DNA from: Streptomyces sp. BK340
Lineage (GTDB): Bacteria > Actinomycetota > Actinomycetes > Streptomycetales > Streptomycetaceae
Direction of reading: 5' to 3'
Assembly (NCBI RefSeq): GCF_007827595.1
Contig: NZ_VISR01000004.1
Coordinates: 310,001-374,000 of the forward strand
DNA: 64,000 bases
Shown here: positions 17,382 through 25,156 of the stretch, piece after piece
How the letters are laid out: every line of letters begins with the position of its first letter
Position numbering within the stretch: position 1 is the stretch's first letter
The notes under the pieces: model-generated
What the model saw: the letters and a program-made list of their open reading frames with translations, nothing else
Database searches by the model: none
What the model was told of the DNA's origin: nothing
Made by a program: the position numbers and the translations under genes

Positions 17382-19882
17382 TGCGCTCCAATGGCCTGGC
17401 AAGAGCATCCCTCCGCTTCAAGCCCTCCACCTTCGTCGGCACCTTCGTCGCCCTCGCCCTCACCGCGATGATCGTGGCGGCCTGCGGGATCCTCCTGGAG
17501 ACCGGCGCCCGCGCCAAGGTCCCGCCCCAGCGCTACGCCCACGCCCCGGTGGTCGCCTCGGCCGACCAGCGCGCCCGCCTGGGCCACGCCGGCGAAGGCG
17601 ACAGCCAGCCCGTCCCGGACCGAGCCCGCCTCGACAGCTCCCTGACCGCCAAGGCAGCCACCGCTCCCGGCGCCCGCACCGCCGTACCCGACATCACCTT
17701 CCCGGTACGCGGCCCCCACGGCACCCCGTACACCGCCCACAACTGGACCTCCACCACCTTCACCGGCGAGCACCTCATCACCGGCCGCCCACCCGCCCCC
17801 GGCGAAGTCGTACTCGCCCACGACAGCACCGAGAACACCGAGAACACCGACAGCATCGACAGCACCGAGAACACCGACAGCACCGACACCACCCGCACCG
17901 TCGGAGACCGCATCACCCTCACCACCCCCGACGGCACCCACATCACCTACCGCATCTCCGGCCTCACCCAAGCCCCCCGCACCACCGTCTGGCTCTCCGA
18001 CCCCGACGCCCTACGGCACTCCGGCCACCCCGGCCGAGTCGACGCCATCGCCGTACTCCCCGAGCCCGGCGTCACCCCCGCCACCCTCAGGTCCCAGGTG
18101 GCCCGCGCCCTGGGCCACCACGCCCTCGTGCACACCGGCGACGACCGGGGCGCGGTGGAAGACCCCTCCCTCGCCCAGGCCCGGGAACTGCTCACCGGAC
18201 TCGGCGGCTCCTTCGGCGGCGTCGCCACGCTGGTCGCCGTGTTCACCGCCGCCGGCACCGTCGCCCTCGGCATCGGCCAACGCGCCCGGGAGTTCGCCCT
18301 GTTGCGTGCCATCGGCACCACCCCGCGCCAGATCCGCCGCACCATCGCCACCGAGGCACTCCTCGTCGCCCCGCCGGCCGGCGCGGCCGGCTGCCTGCCC
18401 GGCATCGTGCTGGCCCACTGGTGGTTCGGCCAGCTCCAGGACAAGGGGGCCGTACCGGACGCCGTACGACTCGCCGTCTCCTGGATCCCGCTGGTCACCG
18501 CGGTCGGCACCGTCTTTCTCACCGCCCTGTGCGCCGGCTTCCTGGCCGCCCGCCGCAGCTCCCGCATCAAGCCGGGCCAGGCGCTCGGCGAGGCGTCCGT
18601 GGAGCGGCCGCGCATCGGCTGGATCCGCACCCCCCTCGGCCTGGCCGCCGCCGTGGGCGGCTGCCTCTGCGCGGACCTGGCCTCATCCACGAGCGGCGAG
18701 GACGCGGCCAACGCGGCCCTCGGCATCGTGCTCCTGTTCATGCTCGCCGTCGCCCTGCTCGGCCCGCTCGTCGCCCGCGCCTGCGCCGCCCTGTTCGGGC
18801 TGCCGCTGCGCGGGGCCGGCGCCCCGGCCGAACTCGCCGCCGCCAACTCCCGCACCAACGCCCGCCGGCTCGCCTCCGCGATCACCCCGATCGTGCTCGC
18901 CATGGCCTTCGCCTCGGTCCTGGTCTTCCTGCAGACCAGCGAGGAGAAGACCACCGCCGACCAGCAGCGCGCCGGGGTCACCGCCGACCACATCGTCACG
19001 GCCGAGCCGGGCCTCGCCCCCGACGCCGTACGCCGGGCCCGGGACACTCCCCGGGTCACCGCGGCCGTCGGCCTGTTGCGCAGCTCGGTCCTCGTCCCGG
19101 TCTCCGGCTCGCTGCGGTCCGCCTCCGCCCAGGGCGTCACCGGTTCCGTACGCGACCTGGCCGCCGTCCAGGACCTGGACGTCCGGCACGGGCGCCTGAC
19201 CCTGCGGCCCGGCGAGATCGCCGTGGACGCCGGCCTCGCCCGCGACGCCCATGTGCGCGTCGGCCGGCGCCTGCGCCTCCGACTGCCCGACGGCACCCGG
19301 GCCGCCCCGCTGGTCGTGGCGACGTACGGCCGCGGCATGGGCCTGTCCGAGCTGACGGTGAGCCGCGCCGACCTCGCCGGCCACGTCACCTCCGCCTTCG
19401 ACACGGAGCTGTGGACGAAGGGCGGTACGACGGCCGGTCTCGCCCCTCTCGGCACGGTGCTGGACCGGTCCGGCTACTCCGCCGCCCAGTCCCTGGACCG
19501 GCAGCTCAACGCCTGGGCCAACGCCGTGATGGCCGCCGTGCTCGGCGGGTTCGCGGCCGTCGCCGCCGGCAACACGCTGGTGATGACCGTCCTCGCCCGG
19601 CGCCGGGAACTCGACACCCTGCGGCTGGTCGGCTCCACGCGGCGGCAGGTCCTGCGGATGATCCGCTGGGAGGCCCTGCTGGTCACCCTCGCGGGCATCG
19701 CGCTCGGCACCGCCATCGCCGTGGCCACGCTGGTGCCGATGACGAACGGGCTGACCGGGCAGGACCCGTACATCCCGCCCGTCGTCTACGGTGCCTTCGC
19801 CGGCGGCATCCTGCTGCTCGGGCTGACCGCGGTCACCGTCCCGGCCCGTGCGGCGCTGCGCCGGGAGACACTGGACGAATGA
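17381..19882 (+). CDS. FtsX-like ABC permease with two duplicated FtsX domains
   Basis: An 833-residue membrane protein from the ATG at 17381. It has an N-terminal helix, a large outside region of about 230 residues, then a first FtsX domain (about 270-390, GQRAREFALLRAIGTTPRQIRR), a linking helix pair, a second outside region, and a second FtsX domain at the C-terminus (ARRRELDTLRLVGSTRRQVLR). This 10-helix plan fits MacB/BceB-like exporters in Actinobacteria. The first outside region holds a low-complexity Ser-Thr-Glu-Asn-Asp repeat. It is coupled upstream to its ATPase and downstream, by ATGA, to an HD hydrolase. Substrate is unknown. Confidence 0.87.
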   Translation: MRSNGLARASLRFKPSTFVGTFVALALTAMIVAACGILLETGARAKVPPQRYAHAPVVASADQRARLGHAGEGDSQPVPDRARLDSSLTAKAATAPGARTAVPDITFPVRGPHGTPYTAHNWTSTTFTGEHLITGRPPAPGEVVLAHDSTENTENTDSIDSTENTDSTDTTRTVGDRITLTTPDGTHITYRISGLTQAPRTTVWLSDPDALRHSGHPGRVDAIAVLPEPGVTPATLRSQVARALGHHALVHTGDDRGAVEDPSLAQARELLTGLGGSFGGVATLVAVFTAAGTVALGIGQRAREFALLRAIGTTPRQIRRTIATEALLVAPPAGAAGCLPGIVLAHWWFGQLQDKGAVPDAVRLAVSWIPLVTAVGTVFLTALCAGFLAARRSSRIKPGQALGEASVERPRIGWIRTPLGLAAAVGGCLCADLASSTSGEDAANAALGIVLLFMLAVALLGPLVARACAALFGLPLRGAGAPAELAAANSRTNARRLASAITPIVLAMAFASVLVFLQTSEEKTTADQQRAGVTADHIVTAEPGLAPDAVRRARDTPRVTAAVGLLRSSVLVPVSGSLRSASAQGVTGSVRDLAAVQDLDVRHGRLTLRPGEIAVDAGLARDAHVRVGRRLRLRLPDGTRAAPLVVATYGRGMGLSELTVSRADLAGHVTSAFDTELWTKGGTTAGLAPLGTVLDRSGYSAAQSLDRQLNAWANAVMAAVLGGFAAVAAGNTLVMTVLARRRELDTLRLVGSTRRQVLRMIRWEALLVTLAGIALGTAIAVATLVPMTNGLTGQDPYIPPVVYGAFAGGILLLGLTAVTVPARAALRRETLDE
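17821..17893 (+). repeat. Degenerate 9-bp tandem repeat in the FtsX-type permease gene
   Basis: Units related to GAGAACACC and GACAGCACC alternate about eight times. They encode DSTENTENTDSIDSTENTDS and then TDTT. The repeat lies in an external loop and keeps the frame, so length variation would be tolerated. Confidence 0.85.
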
Positions 19883-20358
19883 CCGGGACACCACTCACCC
19901 TGGCCGAGGTCGAGAGCCTCGCCCGCACCGCGCACGCGGGGCAGACCGACAAGGCGGGACGGCCGTACGCGGAGCACCTGGCGGCCGTGGCCGACGGGGT
20001 GCGCGCCCGCGGCGGGGACGCCGAGCAGATCGCGGCGGCCTGGCTGCACGACTCCGTCGAGGACGACGCGCTGAGCGAGGAGTGGCTGACGGCGGCCGCC
20101 CTGACCCAGCGCACCAAGGCCATCGTGCGTGCCGTCACCAAGCGGGCGGGGGAGGCGCCGGAGGCGTACGCGCGCCGGATCCTCGCCACCCCGGGCGCGC
20201 TGCTGGTGAAGCAGGCCGACCTGGCGCACAACGCCGACCCGGAGCGGCTCGCGGCCCTGGACGAGCCGACCCGGAAACGACTGACCGAGAAGTACACACG
20301 GATGCGCGCACTTCTCGGTCTCGATCAGCGGGGCCGGACGCCCGGGCAGCGGAGCTAG
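19879..20358 (+). CDS. HD-domain hydrolase resembling MESH1 / SpoT hydrolase
   Basis: A 159-residue single-domain HD protein. Motifs in order are AHAGQTDKAGRPYAEH (the H-x2-Q-x2-K-x-G-x-PY-x2-H block), WLHDSVEDD, with the metal-binding His-Asp, and LVKQADLAHN, matching the KLADxxHN block of (p)ppGpp hydrolases. By family it may hydrolyse (p)ppGpp or another nucleotide; this is inference. The ATG overlaps the permease stop (ATGA), so it is co-translated with an ABC exporter, which is unusual. The TAG stop at 20356-20358 lies inside the end of a large palindrome, so the last residues may have been set by that element. Confidence 0.82.
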   Translation: MTGTPLTLAEVESLARTAHAGQTDKAGRPYAEHLAAVADGVRARGGDAEQIAAAWLHDSVEDDALSEEWLTAAALTQRTKAIVRAVTKRAGEAPEAYARRILATPGALLVKQADLAHNADPERLAALDEPTRKRLTEKYTRMRALLGLDQRGRTPGQRS

Positions 20359-20522
20359 GGGGTTTCGTTCGGATCGGCCCGGGTCCGCGGCGTCCGGCAC
20401 GGCACCTCGCCGCGTTGCCGGACCACCCGGATACGCCCAGTACGCGGGTGATCCTCCGCCTTGCGATGCACCGCACCGGACGCCGCGGCCTGATCCGGCC
20501 TGATCCAAACGGAACCCCCTAG
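20355..20522. repeat. 168-bp palindromic element bounded by CTAG
   Basis: The element starts CTAGGGGGTTTCGTTCGGAT at 20355 and ends with the near-complement GATCCAAACGGAACCCCCTAG at 20502-20522. The arms stay complementary with scattered mismatches through CGGCGTCCGG (complement CCGGACGCCG) and on to GGACCACCCG against CGGGTGATCC near the centre, so nearly the whole element can fold. Each outer CTAG supplies the TAG stop of one of the two convergent genes. It has the form of a MITE or a REP-like terminator element. It has no coding capacity. Confidence 0.85.
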
Positions 20523-21706
20523 ACGCCGACCTTCTGGCGTTCGCGTTCCTTCTGCTGGCGCTCGCGGGCCAGTTCGGCCGCGTCCTGCTTGAACGCCCAC
20601 TCCATCTTCGGCTCCATCGCGAACCGGAACACCCGCTGCACGGGCCGGGTGCACAGCAGTGTGACGACGGCGGCCGCGGCGACAGTCACCGCGATCTCGC
20701 CGAGCGGGTGGTGCAGCCAGGCGTGGTCGAACCAGCCCCGGTAGTCGGCGAGCTTCACCAGGAAGCCGTGCAGCAGATAGCCGTACAGGGTGCCCGCGCC
20801 GAGCGCCGTGAACCACATCCTCCGGCGCGGCACCCAGGCGAAGAAGCAGGCCGTCAGCACCAGCGAGCAGCCCAGCATCGCGAGCACCATCACCGGACCG
20901 CACCACCAGGGCGCGCCCAGCTCCTGCGCGGAGTCGCGGTGGTAGAACCAGGCGGTGTTCATGCGCGGCACCGCCCACCAGCCGACCGCCAGCGCCACGG
21001 CGAAGACGGGCACCGAGGCGATCCGCACCGAGCGGCGGCGCACCAGCTGGAAGTGCTCGGGCTTCATGCACAGGCCGAGCACGAAGTACGGCAGGAACTG
21101 CAGGACGCGCTGGAGGTCGAGGTCGTCACCGATGCTCGGCGTGACGCTGGCCAGCATGGCGAGGCCGACGGCCAGTGGCAGCGGCCAGCGCACCAGCTTC
21201 CAGATCGGTGTCGTCAGCCGCCAGACGAACAGCGCGACCAGGAACCAGGTCAGGTACCAGGGATCGAGGAGGCTGATCGGCTCGTGGGAGCCGTCGACGG
21301 CGTTCTTGAAGAGCGGGTACGCGGTCTCGAAGAGGACGTACGGCACGGCGACACCGGTGATGAGCCGCTTCAGCCGGTCCGGACGCATGTCGAAACTGCG
21401 CGAGAAGAAGCCGGAGATGATGATGAACGCCGGCATGTGGAAGGTGTACACGACGGTGTACACGCCCTCCAGGATCCGGCTGTCGCCCTTCAGCGGTTCC
21501 CAGGCGTGCCCCATCGCGACGAGCACGATCGCCAGGTACTTGGCGTTGTCGAAGAATGAATCACGCTGTTTGCCCGGTCTGTCCGCGGGCGGCTGCCGCT
21601 TCTGCGTACTCATCGGGGTACGCGGACCGGGCACTCCGTCCGCCGGCGACTGTGCCGGGGGGAGCGGCCTGCGGCTGTGGCCGGGGGACGAGGCGGCGTC
21701 AAACAT
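20519..21706 (-). CDS. Membrane acyltransferase, acyltransferase 3 family
   Basis: A 395-residue integral membrane protein with about ten helices. The N-terminal block RDSFFDNAKYLAIVLVAMGH and the following FHMPAFIIISGFFS are the signature of the acyltransferase-3/OafA-YrhL group (NAK, H and G-F-F-S motifs). Such enzymes O-acylate sugars, wall polymers or small molecules. The start at 21704-21706 is preferred because a TAGGGT hexamer sits 7 nt upstream, giving a leaderless mRNA. An internal ATG at 21611-21613 (MSTQKRQ) is the alternative, and an ATG at 21757 is unlikely. The C-terminus is a charged helix rich in Arg, Glu and Lys. The TAG stop is part of the palindromic element. Confidence 0.83.
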   Translation of the reverse strand: MFDAASSPGHSRRPLPPAQSPADGVPGPRTPMSTQKRQPPADRPGKQRDSFFDNAKYLAIVLVAMGHAWEPLKGDSRILEGVYTVVYTFHMPAFIIISGFFSRSFDMRPDRLKRLITGVAVPYVLFETAYPLFKNAVDGSHEPISLLDPWYLTWFLVALFVWRLTTPIWKLVRWPLPLAVGLAMLASVTPSIGDDLDLQRVLQFLPYFVLGLCMKPEHFQLVRRRSVRIASVPVFAVALAVGWWAVPRMNTAWFYHRDSAQELGAPWWCGPVMVLAMLGCSLVLTACFFAWVPRRRMWFTALGAGTLYGYLLHGFLVKLADYRGWFDHAWLHHPLGEIAVTVAAAAVVTLLCTRPVQRVFRFAMEPKMEWAFKQDAAELARERQQKERERQKVGV

Positions 21707-21713
21707 CTCAGGC

Positions 21714-21719
21714 ACCCTA
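21714..21719 (-). promoter_or_regulatory. -10 hexamer of a likely leaderless promoter for the acyltransferase
   Basis: On the minus strand TAGGGT ends 7 nt before the ATG at 21706, so the transcript would begin at or next to the initiator codon. The -35 region (TTACGG, about 17 bp further up) matches poorly. No ribosome-binding site precedes this ATG, which fits a leaderless mRNA. Confidence 0.4.
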
Positions 21720-22145
21720 GCGTCGACTGTGGGATTCCGTAAAACCCCCGTGGTCATTCCTGGTTATCGCCTTCGGGTACCCGCTGATTTACATGTCGTG
21801 CCTCTTCTGTCCACGTGATGATGGGCACAACCAAGCCCTCCGTTCAGACTCAATGTCCCGATTCATCCCGACTAATTGGGGCATAGTGCGCCCCTGTGGC
21901 ATCAATTCGAATTCCCTGCGCACATGATGTGTGGGCACGGAAACGAAGCTGCGCAATTCCCTGTGGAGTCGGGTGCGGGTGTCCCGTCGAATTACTGTGC
22001 GGGGCGTCGCCCGCCGCGGGTGCTTGTCCAACGTTGCGTCACGAACCGCATACGGTGGCCGGGTTGGTGGCACGATGGTTCTGGCGGGGGTGCGGGGCAG
22101 TACCCCCGGGCCGGGAGAGCGGACCGACCGAGGGTGTGATCAGTT
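21720..22145. other. Intergenic region upstream of the small membrane protein gene
   Basis: A stretch of about 426 bp with no supported gene. It is less GC-rich than its surroundings at 21780-21920, as expected for regulatory DNA between divergent genes. I see no clear repeat, hairpin or operator. Confidence 0.5.
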
Positions 22146-22340
22146 GTGGCCATTTCACTGTCTGTGGTGCTGCTGTTGGCGATCATCCTTGTGGTGCTGA
22201 TCCGAGGCGGGAGCATCAAACCGGGTCCGGCCATCGTCGCCGTCCTCTTCGGTTTCTTCCTCGCCTCCACCGGCATGGCGCCCTCCATCAACCGGTTTCT
22301 GAACTCGATAGCGGAGACCATCAACCAGATCAAGTTCTGA
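22146..22340 (+). CDS. Small conserved membrane protein (64 aa)
   Basis: A 64-residue protein from the GTG at 22146 with two hydrophobic segments, LSVVLLLAIILVVLIRGG and IVAVLFGFFLASTG, then an amphipathic tail NRFLNSIAETINQIKF. I do not recognise a named family, but the clean two-helix layout and charge pattern support a real gene. Function is unknown; membrane location is clear. Confidence 0.65.
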   Translation: MAISLSVVLLLAIILVVLIRGGSIKPGPAIVAVLFGFFLASTGMAPSINRFLNSIAETINQIKF

Positions 22341-22341
22341 C

Positions 22342-22587
22342 GCCGGCGGGGGCCGAACCACTTCGTCTTCCACCGACGGGCCGATCGTCATCCGCGGGCT
22401 GCGCGGCGCGGCCGGGCGCGGCTACTTCGTGTGCTTCGACGGCGACAGCACGCACACCACGATCACCCGGACAGACCTCGCCCACGGTACGGCCCGCTGG
22501 ACCGCCGAGGTGGTCCGCCCCCTCTGCTCCGCCGCTGCCGAGGGTCCGCACGGTCGCTGTCGCGGTCGTACGGGCACACGATGGAGA
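22342..22587 (+). other. Open, start-less reading frame with coding character
   Basis: One frame running on from the end of the small membrane protein gene reads about 80 codons to a TGA near 22587 and contains GLRGAAGRGYFVCFDGDSTH. It has no ATG, GTG or TTG near the beginning; the first usable GTG is mid-frame. It may be the end of a decayed gene. I do not recognise it. Confidence 0.25.
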
Positions 22588-22652
22588 TGACGGAGTTGGC
22601 AAGCGACCCGGCGATGCGCCGGGACACGACAGCCGGAGGGAGGCGCGACGCC

Positions 22653-22901
22653 ATGCCCCAGTTCATGGACGTCCACCACGGGATGGAGGGCATCACCGCC
22701 GACCAGCTGATGCAGGCCCACAAGGCCGACCTCGCCATCGAGAAGGACGAGGGCGTCCACTTCGAGAAGGCCTGGGCGGATCCGGAGTCCGGCACGGTCT
22801 ACTGCCTTTCTGAGGCCCCCACGGCCGAAGCGGTCCAGCGCATCCATGAACGCGCCGGTCACCTGGCCGACGAGATCCACCCGGTCCCCCTGACCGCGTG
22901 A
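22653..22901 (+). CDS. DUF4242 protein (SCO4226-like ferredoxin-like fold)
   Basis: An 82-residue protein from the ATG at 22653, with a strong ribosome site GGAGGGAGG at 22636-22644. The sequence MPQFMDVHHGMEGITADQL, KADLAIEKDEGVHFEKAW and VYCLSEAPTAEAVQRIHERAGH matches the DUF4242 family, whose streptomycete member SCO4226 is a nickel-binding alpha/beta-barrel-type protein. The His pairs (DVHHG, ERAGH) are the plausible metal ligands. It is monocistronic, ended by the hairpin at 22974. Cellular role is unknown. Confidence 0.8.
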   Translation: MPQFMDVHHGMEGITADQLMQAHKADLAIEKDEGVHFEKAWADPESGTVYCLSEAPTAEAVQRIHERAGHLADEIHPVPLTA

Positions 22902-22973
22902 CCGACCCGGAAGAGCCCGGCCCGAAGGATCACGCCTAGGGGTGAACCGGCGCGAGAGCCCTGGGAACGACTG

Positions 22974-23012
22974 AAGGCCCAGAGAGAGGAAACCACCTCT
23001 CACCTGGGCCTT
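22974..23012. terminator. Hairpin between the DUF4242 gene and tRNA-Gly
   Basis: AAGGCCCAG at 22974-22982 and CTGGGCCTT at 23004-23012 pair, and an inner AGAGG/CCTCT stem extends the hairpin with a few unpaired bases. It lies between two converging transcripts and can end both. Confidence 0.75.
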
Positions 23013-23022
23013 CGGCCTTCGG

Positions 23023-23093
23023 AGCGGGCGACGGGAATCGAACCCGCGTAGCTAGTTTGGAAGACTAGGGCTCTACCATTGAGCTACGCCCGC
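23023..23093 (-). tRNA. tRNA-Gly (anticodon UCC)
   Basis: Read on the minus strand it starts GCGGGCGTAGCTCAATGG. The acceptor stem GCGGGCG/CGCCCGC is perfect and the D loop contains AATGGTAGA. The anticodon stem CTAGT/ACTAG frames loop CTTCCAA, anticodon TCC. The T arm is CGGGTTCGAATCCCG. It reads GGA codons and is divergent from tRNA-Pro. Confidence 0.95.
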
Positions 23094-23256
23094 GACAGCG
23101 CGCCGCAGGTCGGTGACCACGGCACTGCTGAGCATCGTAGCGGGTCGCCCGCCGCGGAGGCCAACGCGTTTGGACTGCGGCGATGCCACCCGCGCGGCAG
23201 TCTGCAAAGCAGCCGACGGATCCGGCCGGGGCATGTACCCTACGTGTCGCACCAGA

Positions 23257-23330
23257 CGGGGTGTGGCGCAGCTTGGTAGCGCGTCCGCTTTGGGAGCGGA
23301 AGGCCGTGGGTTCAAATCCCGCCACCCCGA
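23257..23330 (+). tRNA. tRNA-Pro (anticodon UGG)
   Basis: Acceptor CGGGGTG/CACCCCG is perfect, the anticodon stem TCCGC/GCGGA frames loop TTTGGGA, anticodon TGG, and the T arm is GTGGGTTCAAATCCCGC. Discriminator A at 23330 is followed by a genomically encoded CCA (23331-23333). It reads CCA codons. It lies about 180 bp before trigger factor. Confidence 0.95.
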
Positions 23331-23512
23331 CCACCGGCTCGCGGTGCCGCAATGATCGCCTTTTGGGGCGCTGACCGGCTGCGGTTACTATGCAAGCTGC
23401 GCGCCCGTGTGTCCCGGCCCACTCGGCCTACGAACTCCTCCGGGCGGCGAAATCCGCCGGACCCGTCTGGCTCCGGCAGAACCCAAGAAGTCAGCCACAA
23501 GGAGACCGAACC

Positions 23513-24907
23513 GTGAAGAGCGCCGTGGAGACCCTGAACCCGACCCGGGTTCGGCTCACTGTCGAGGTGCCCTTCGAGGAGCTCAAGGACAGCCTCGACG
23601 CGGCGTACAAGAAGATCAACCAGCAGGTCACGGTGAAGGGCTTCCGCAAGGGCAAGATCCCGGCCCGCGTCATCGACCAGCGGTTCGGCCGCGGTGCGGT
23701 GCTGGAGGAGGCCGTCAACGACGCGCTCCCGAAGTTCTACACCGAGGCGGTCAACGAGGCCGAGCTGAGCCCGCTGGGCCAGCCCGACGTCGACATCACC
23801 GAGCTGAAGGACGGCGAGACGCTGAACTTCACCGCCGAGGTCGACGTCCGCCCGGCCCTCGAGATCCCGGACTACTCCGGCATCGAGGTCGAGGTCGACG
23901 CCGTCGAGGTCACCGACGAGGACATCGAGAAGTCGGTCGAGCAGCTCCGTGAGCGCTTCGCCTCCACCTCCCCGGTCGAGCGTGCCGCCGAGGACGGCGA
24001 CGTCGTCACCATCGACCTGGAGGCCAAGGTCGACGGCGAGGTGCTGGAGGACGGCATCGCCAACGGCGTCTCCTACACCATCGGCTCCGGCGAGCTGCTG
24101 GACGGCATCGACGACGCCGTGAAGGGCCTGGAGGCCGGTGGCGAGGCCACCTTCACCTCCGAGCTGAAGGGCGGCTCCGCCGCGGGCAAGGAGGCCGAGG
24201 TCACCGTCAAGGTCACCCAGGTCGCCGCCCGTGAACTGCCGGAGCTGGACGACGAGTTCGCGCAGCTCGCCTCCGAGTTCGACACCCTGGACGAGCTGAA
24301 GGCCGACAGCCGCAAGCGCCTGGCCAACATGAAGCAGTTCGACCAGGCCACCCAGGCGCAGGAGCGTGTCCTGGAGAAGCTCCTCGAGCTGGTGGAGGTC
24401 CCGGTCCCCGAGAAGCTGCTCGATGACGAGATCAACACCCGCAAGCACAACCTGGAGCACCACCAGCTCGGCCAGATGGGCCTCACCCTCGAGAAGTACC
24501 TGGAGATCCAGGGCAAGACGGTCGAGGAGTTCGAGACCGAGACCCGCGAGGCCGCGGTCAAGGGCATCAAGACCCAGTTCGTCCTCGACGAGCTGGTCAA
24601 GAAGGAGAACCTCAACGTCAACCAGGAGGAGCTCACCGAGCACCTCATGCGGCGTGCGGCCTCCTCCGGCATGTCCCCCGACCAGTTCGCCCAGGCCGTC
24701 GTCGAGGGTGGCCAGGTGCCGCTCCTGGTCGGCGAGGTCGCCCGCGGCAAGGCCCTGGCCGTCGTGGTCGAGTCCGCCACGGTGAAGGACACCAACGGCG
24801 AGGTCATCGACCTGGACGACGAGGACGAGACCGAGTCCGCCGCCGAGGGCGCCGAGGACGCGGCCGAGGGCGCCGAGGACGCGGCCGAGGAGAAGACCGA
24901 GGGCTGA
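23513..24907 (+). CDS. tig: Trigger factor
   Basis: A 464-residue ribosome-bound chaperone and peptidyl-prolyl isomerase. The GTG start at 23513 has AAGGAG at 23499-23504. The N-terminal ribosome-binding domain holds the signature loop [15 protein letters not shown] (residues about 42-56). The FKBP-type PPIase domain is about 150-240 ([17 protein letters not shown]) and the helical C-terminal chaperone arms follow (about 250-430). The tail is a low-complexity Glu/Ala/Asp repeat ([16 protein letters not shown]). It docks near the tunnel exit and shields nascent chains. It precedes clpP1P2X, the common bacterial tig-clp order, but a strong terminator separates them here. Confidence 0.96.
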   Translation: MKSAVETLNPTRVRLTVEVPFEELKDSLDAAYKKINQQVTVKGFRKGKIPARVIDQRFGRGAVLEEAVNDALPKFYTEAVNEAELSPLGQPDVDITELKDGETLNFTAEVDVRPALEIPDYSGIEVEVDAVEVTDEDIEKSVEQLRERFASTSPVERAAEDGDVVTIDLEAKVDGEVLEDGIANGVSYTIGSGELLDGIDDAVKGLEAGGEATFTSELKGGSAAGKEAEVTVKVTQVAARELPELDDEFAQLASEFDTLDELKADSRKRLANMKQFDQATQAQERVLEKLLELVEVPVPEKLLDDEINTRKHNLEHHQLGQMGLTLEKYLEIQGKTVEEFETETREAAVKGIKTQFVLDELVKKENLNVNQEELTEHLMRRAASSGMSPDQFAQAVVEGGQVPLLVGEVARGKALAVVVESATVKDTNGEVIDLDDEDETESAAEGAEDAAEGAEDAAEEKTEG

Positions 24908-24933
24908 GTCCCACGGCGTCTGTGACGACGTAG

Positions 24934-24965
24934 ACGGGCCCCTGAGGACTTTCTCAGGGGCCCGT
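24934..24965 (+). terminator. Terminator after tig
   Basis: ACGGGCCCCTGAG at 24934-24946 pairs perfectly with CTCAGGGGCCCGT at 24953-24965 around a 6-nt loop, followed by TTGT. It isolates tig from clpP1. Confidence 0.88.
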
Positions 24966-25043
24966 TTGTCGTACCGGCTCGTACCGGCCAACCTGGAGGG
25001 GCACGGGACCGCAAACCGCACCGCCAAACCGGCGGGGCACTCC

Positions 25044-25061
25044 GCTACGCCCCCGGCGAAC
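25044..25061. promoter_or_regulatory. ClgR-type operator upstream of clpP1
   Basis: The minus strand reads GTTCGCCGGGGGCGTAGC. This contains CGC-N5-GCG preceded by GTT, the form of ClgR boxes reported for clpP1 in streptomycetes. It lies about 100 bp upstream of the clpP1 start, in the right place for an activator. The match is by eye; binding is not shown. Confidence 0.5.
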
Positions 25062-25156
25062 ACCCGCTTCTCCGGGATTCCCCGAAGCGGCCTGAGCGTT
25101 AGGGTCCATGAGTACGAGGGCAAGCTGGACTTCCCGCTAAGCCCCGGCAGGACTAC

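Noticed and set aside
15242..19882. A 1546-codon plus frame
   Set aside because: It is the FtsX permease frame running back through the PP2C and ATPase genes in the wrong frame. Homology starts at the ATG at 17381.
23023..23330. The tRNA-Gly/tRNA-Pro pair as an insertion point
   Set aside because: No direct repeat of either tRNA 3' end and no integrase nearby; flanks are conserved core genes.
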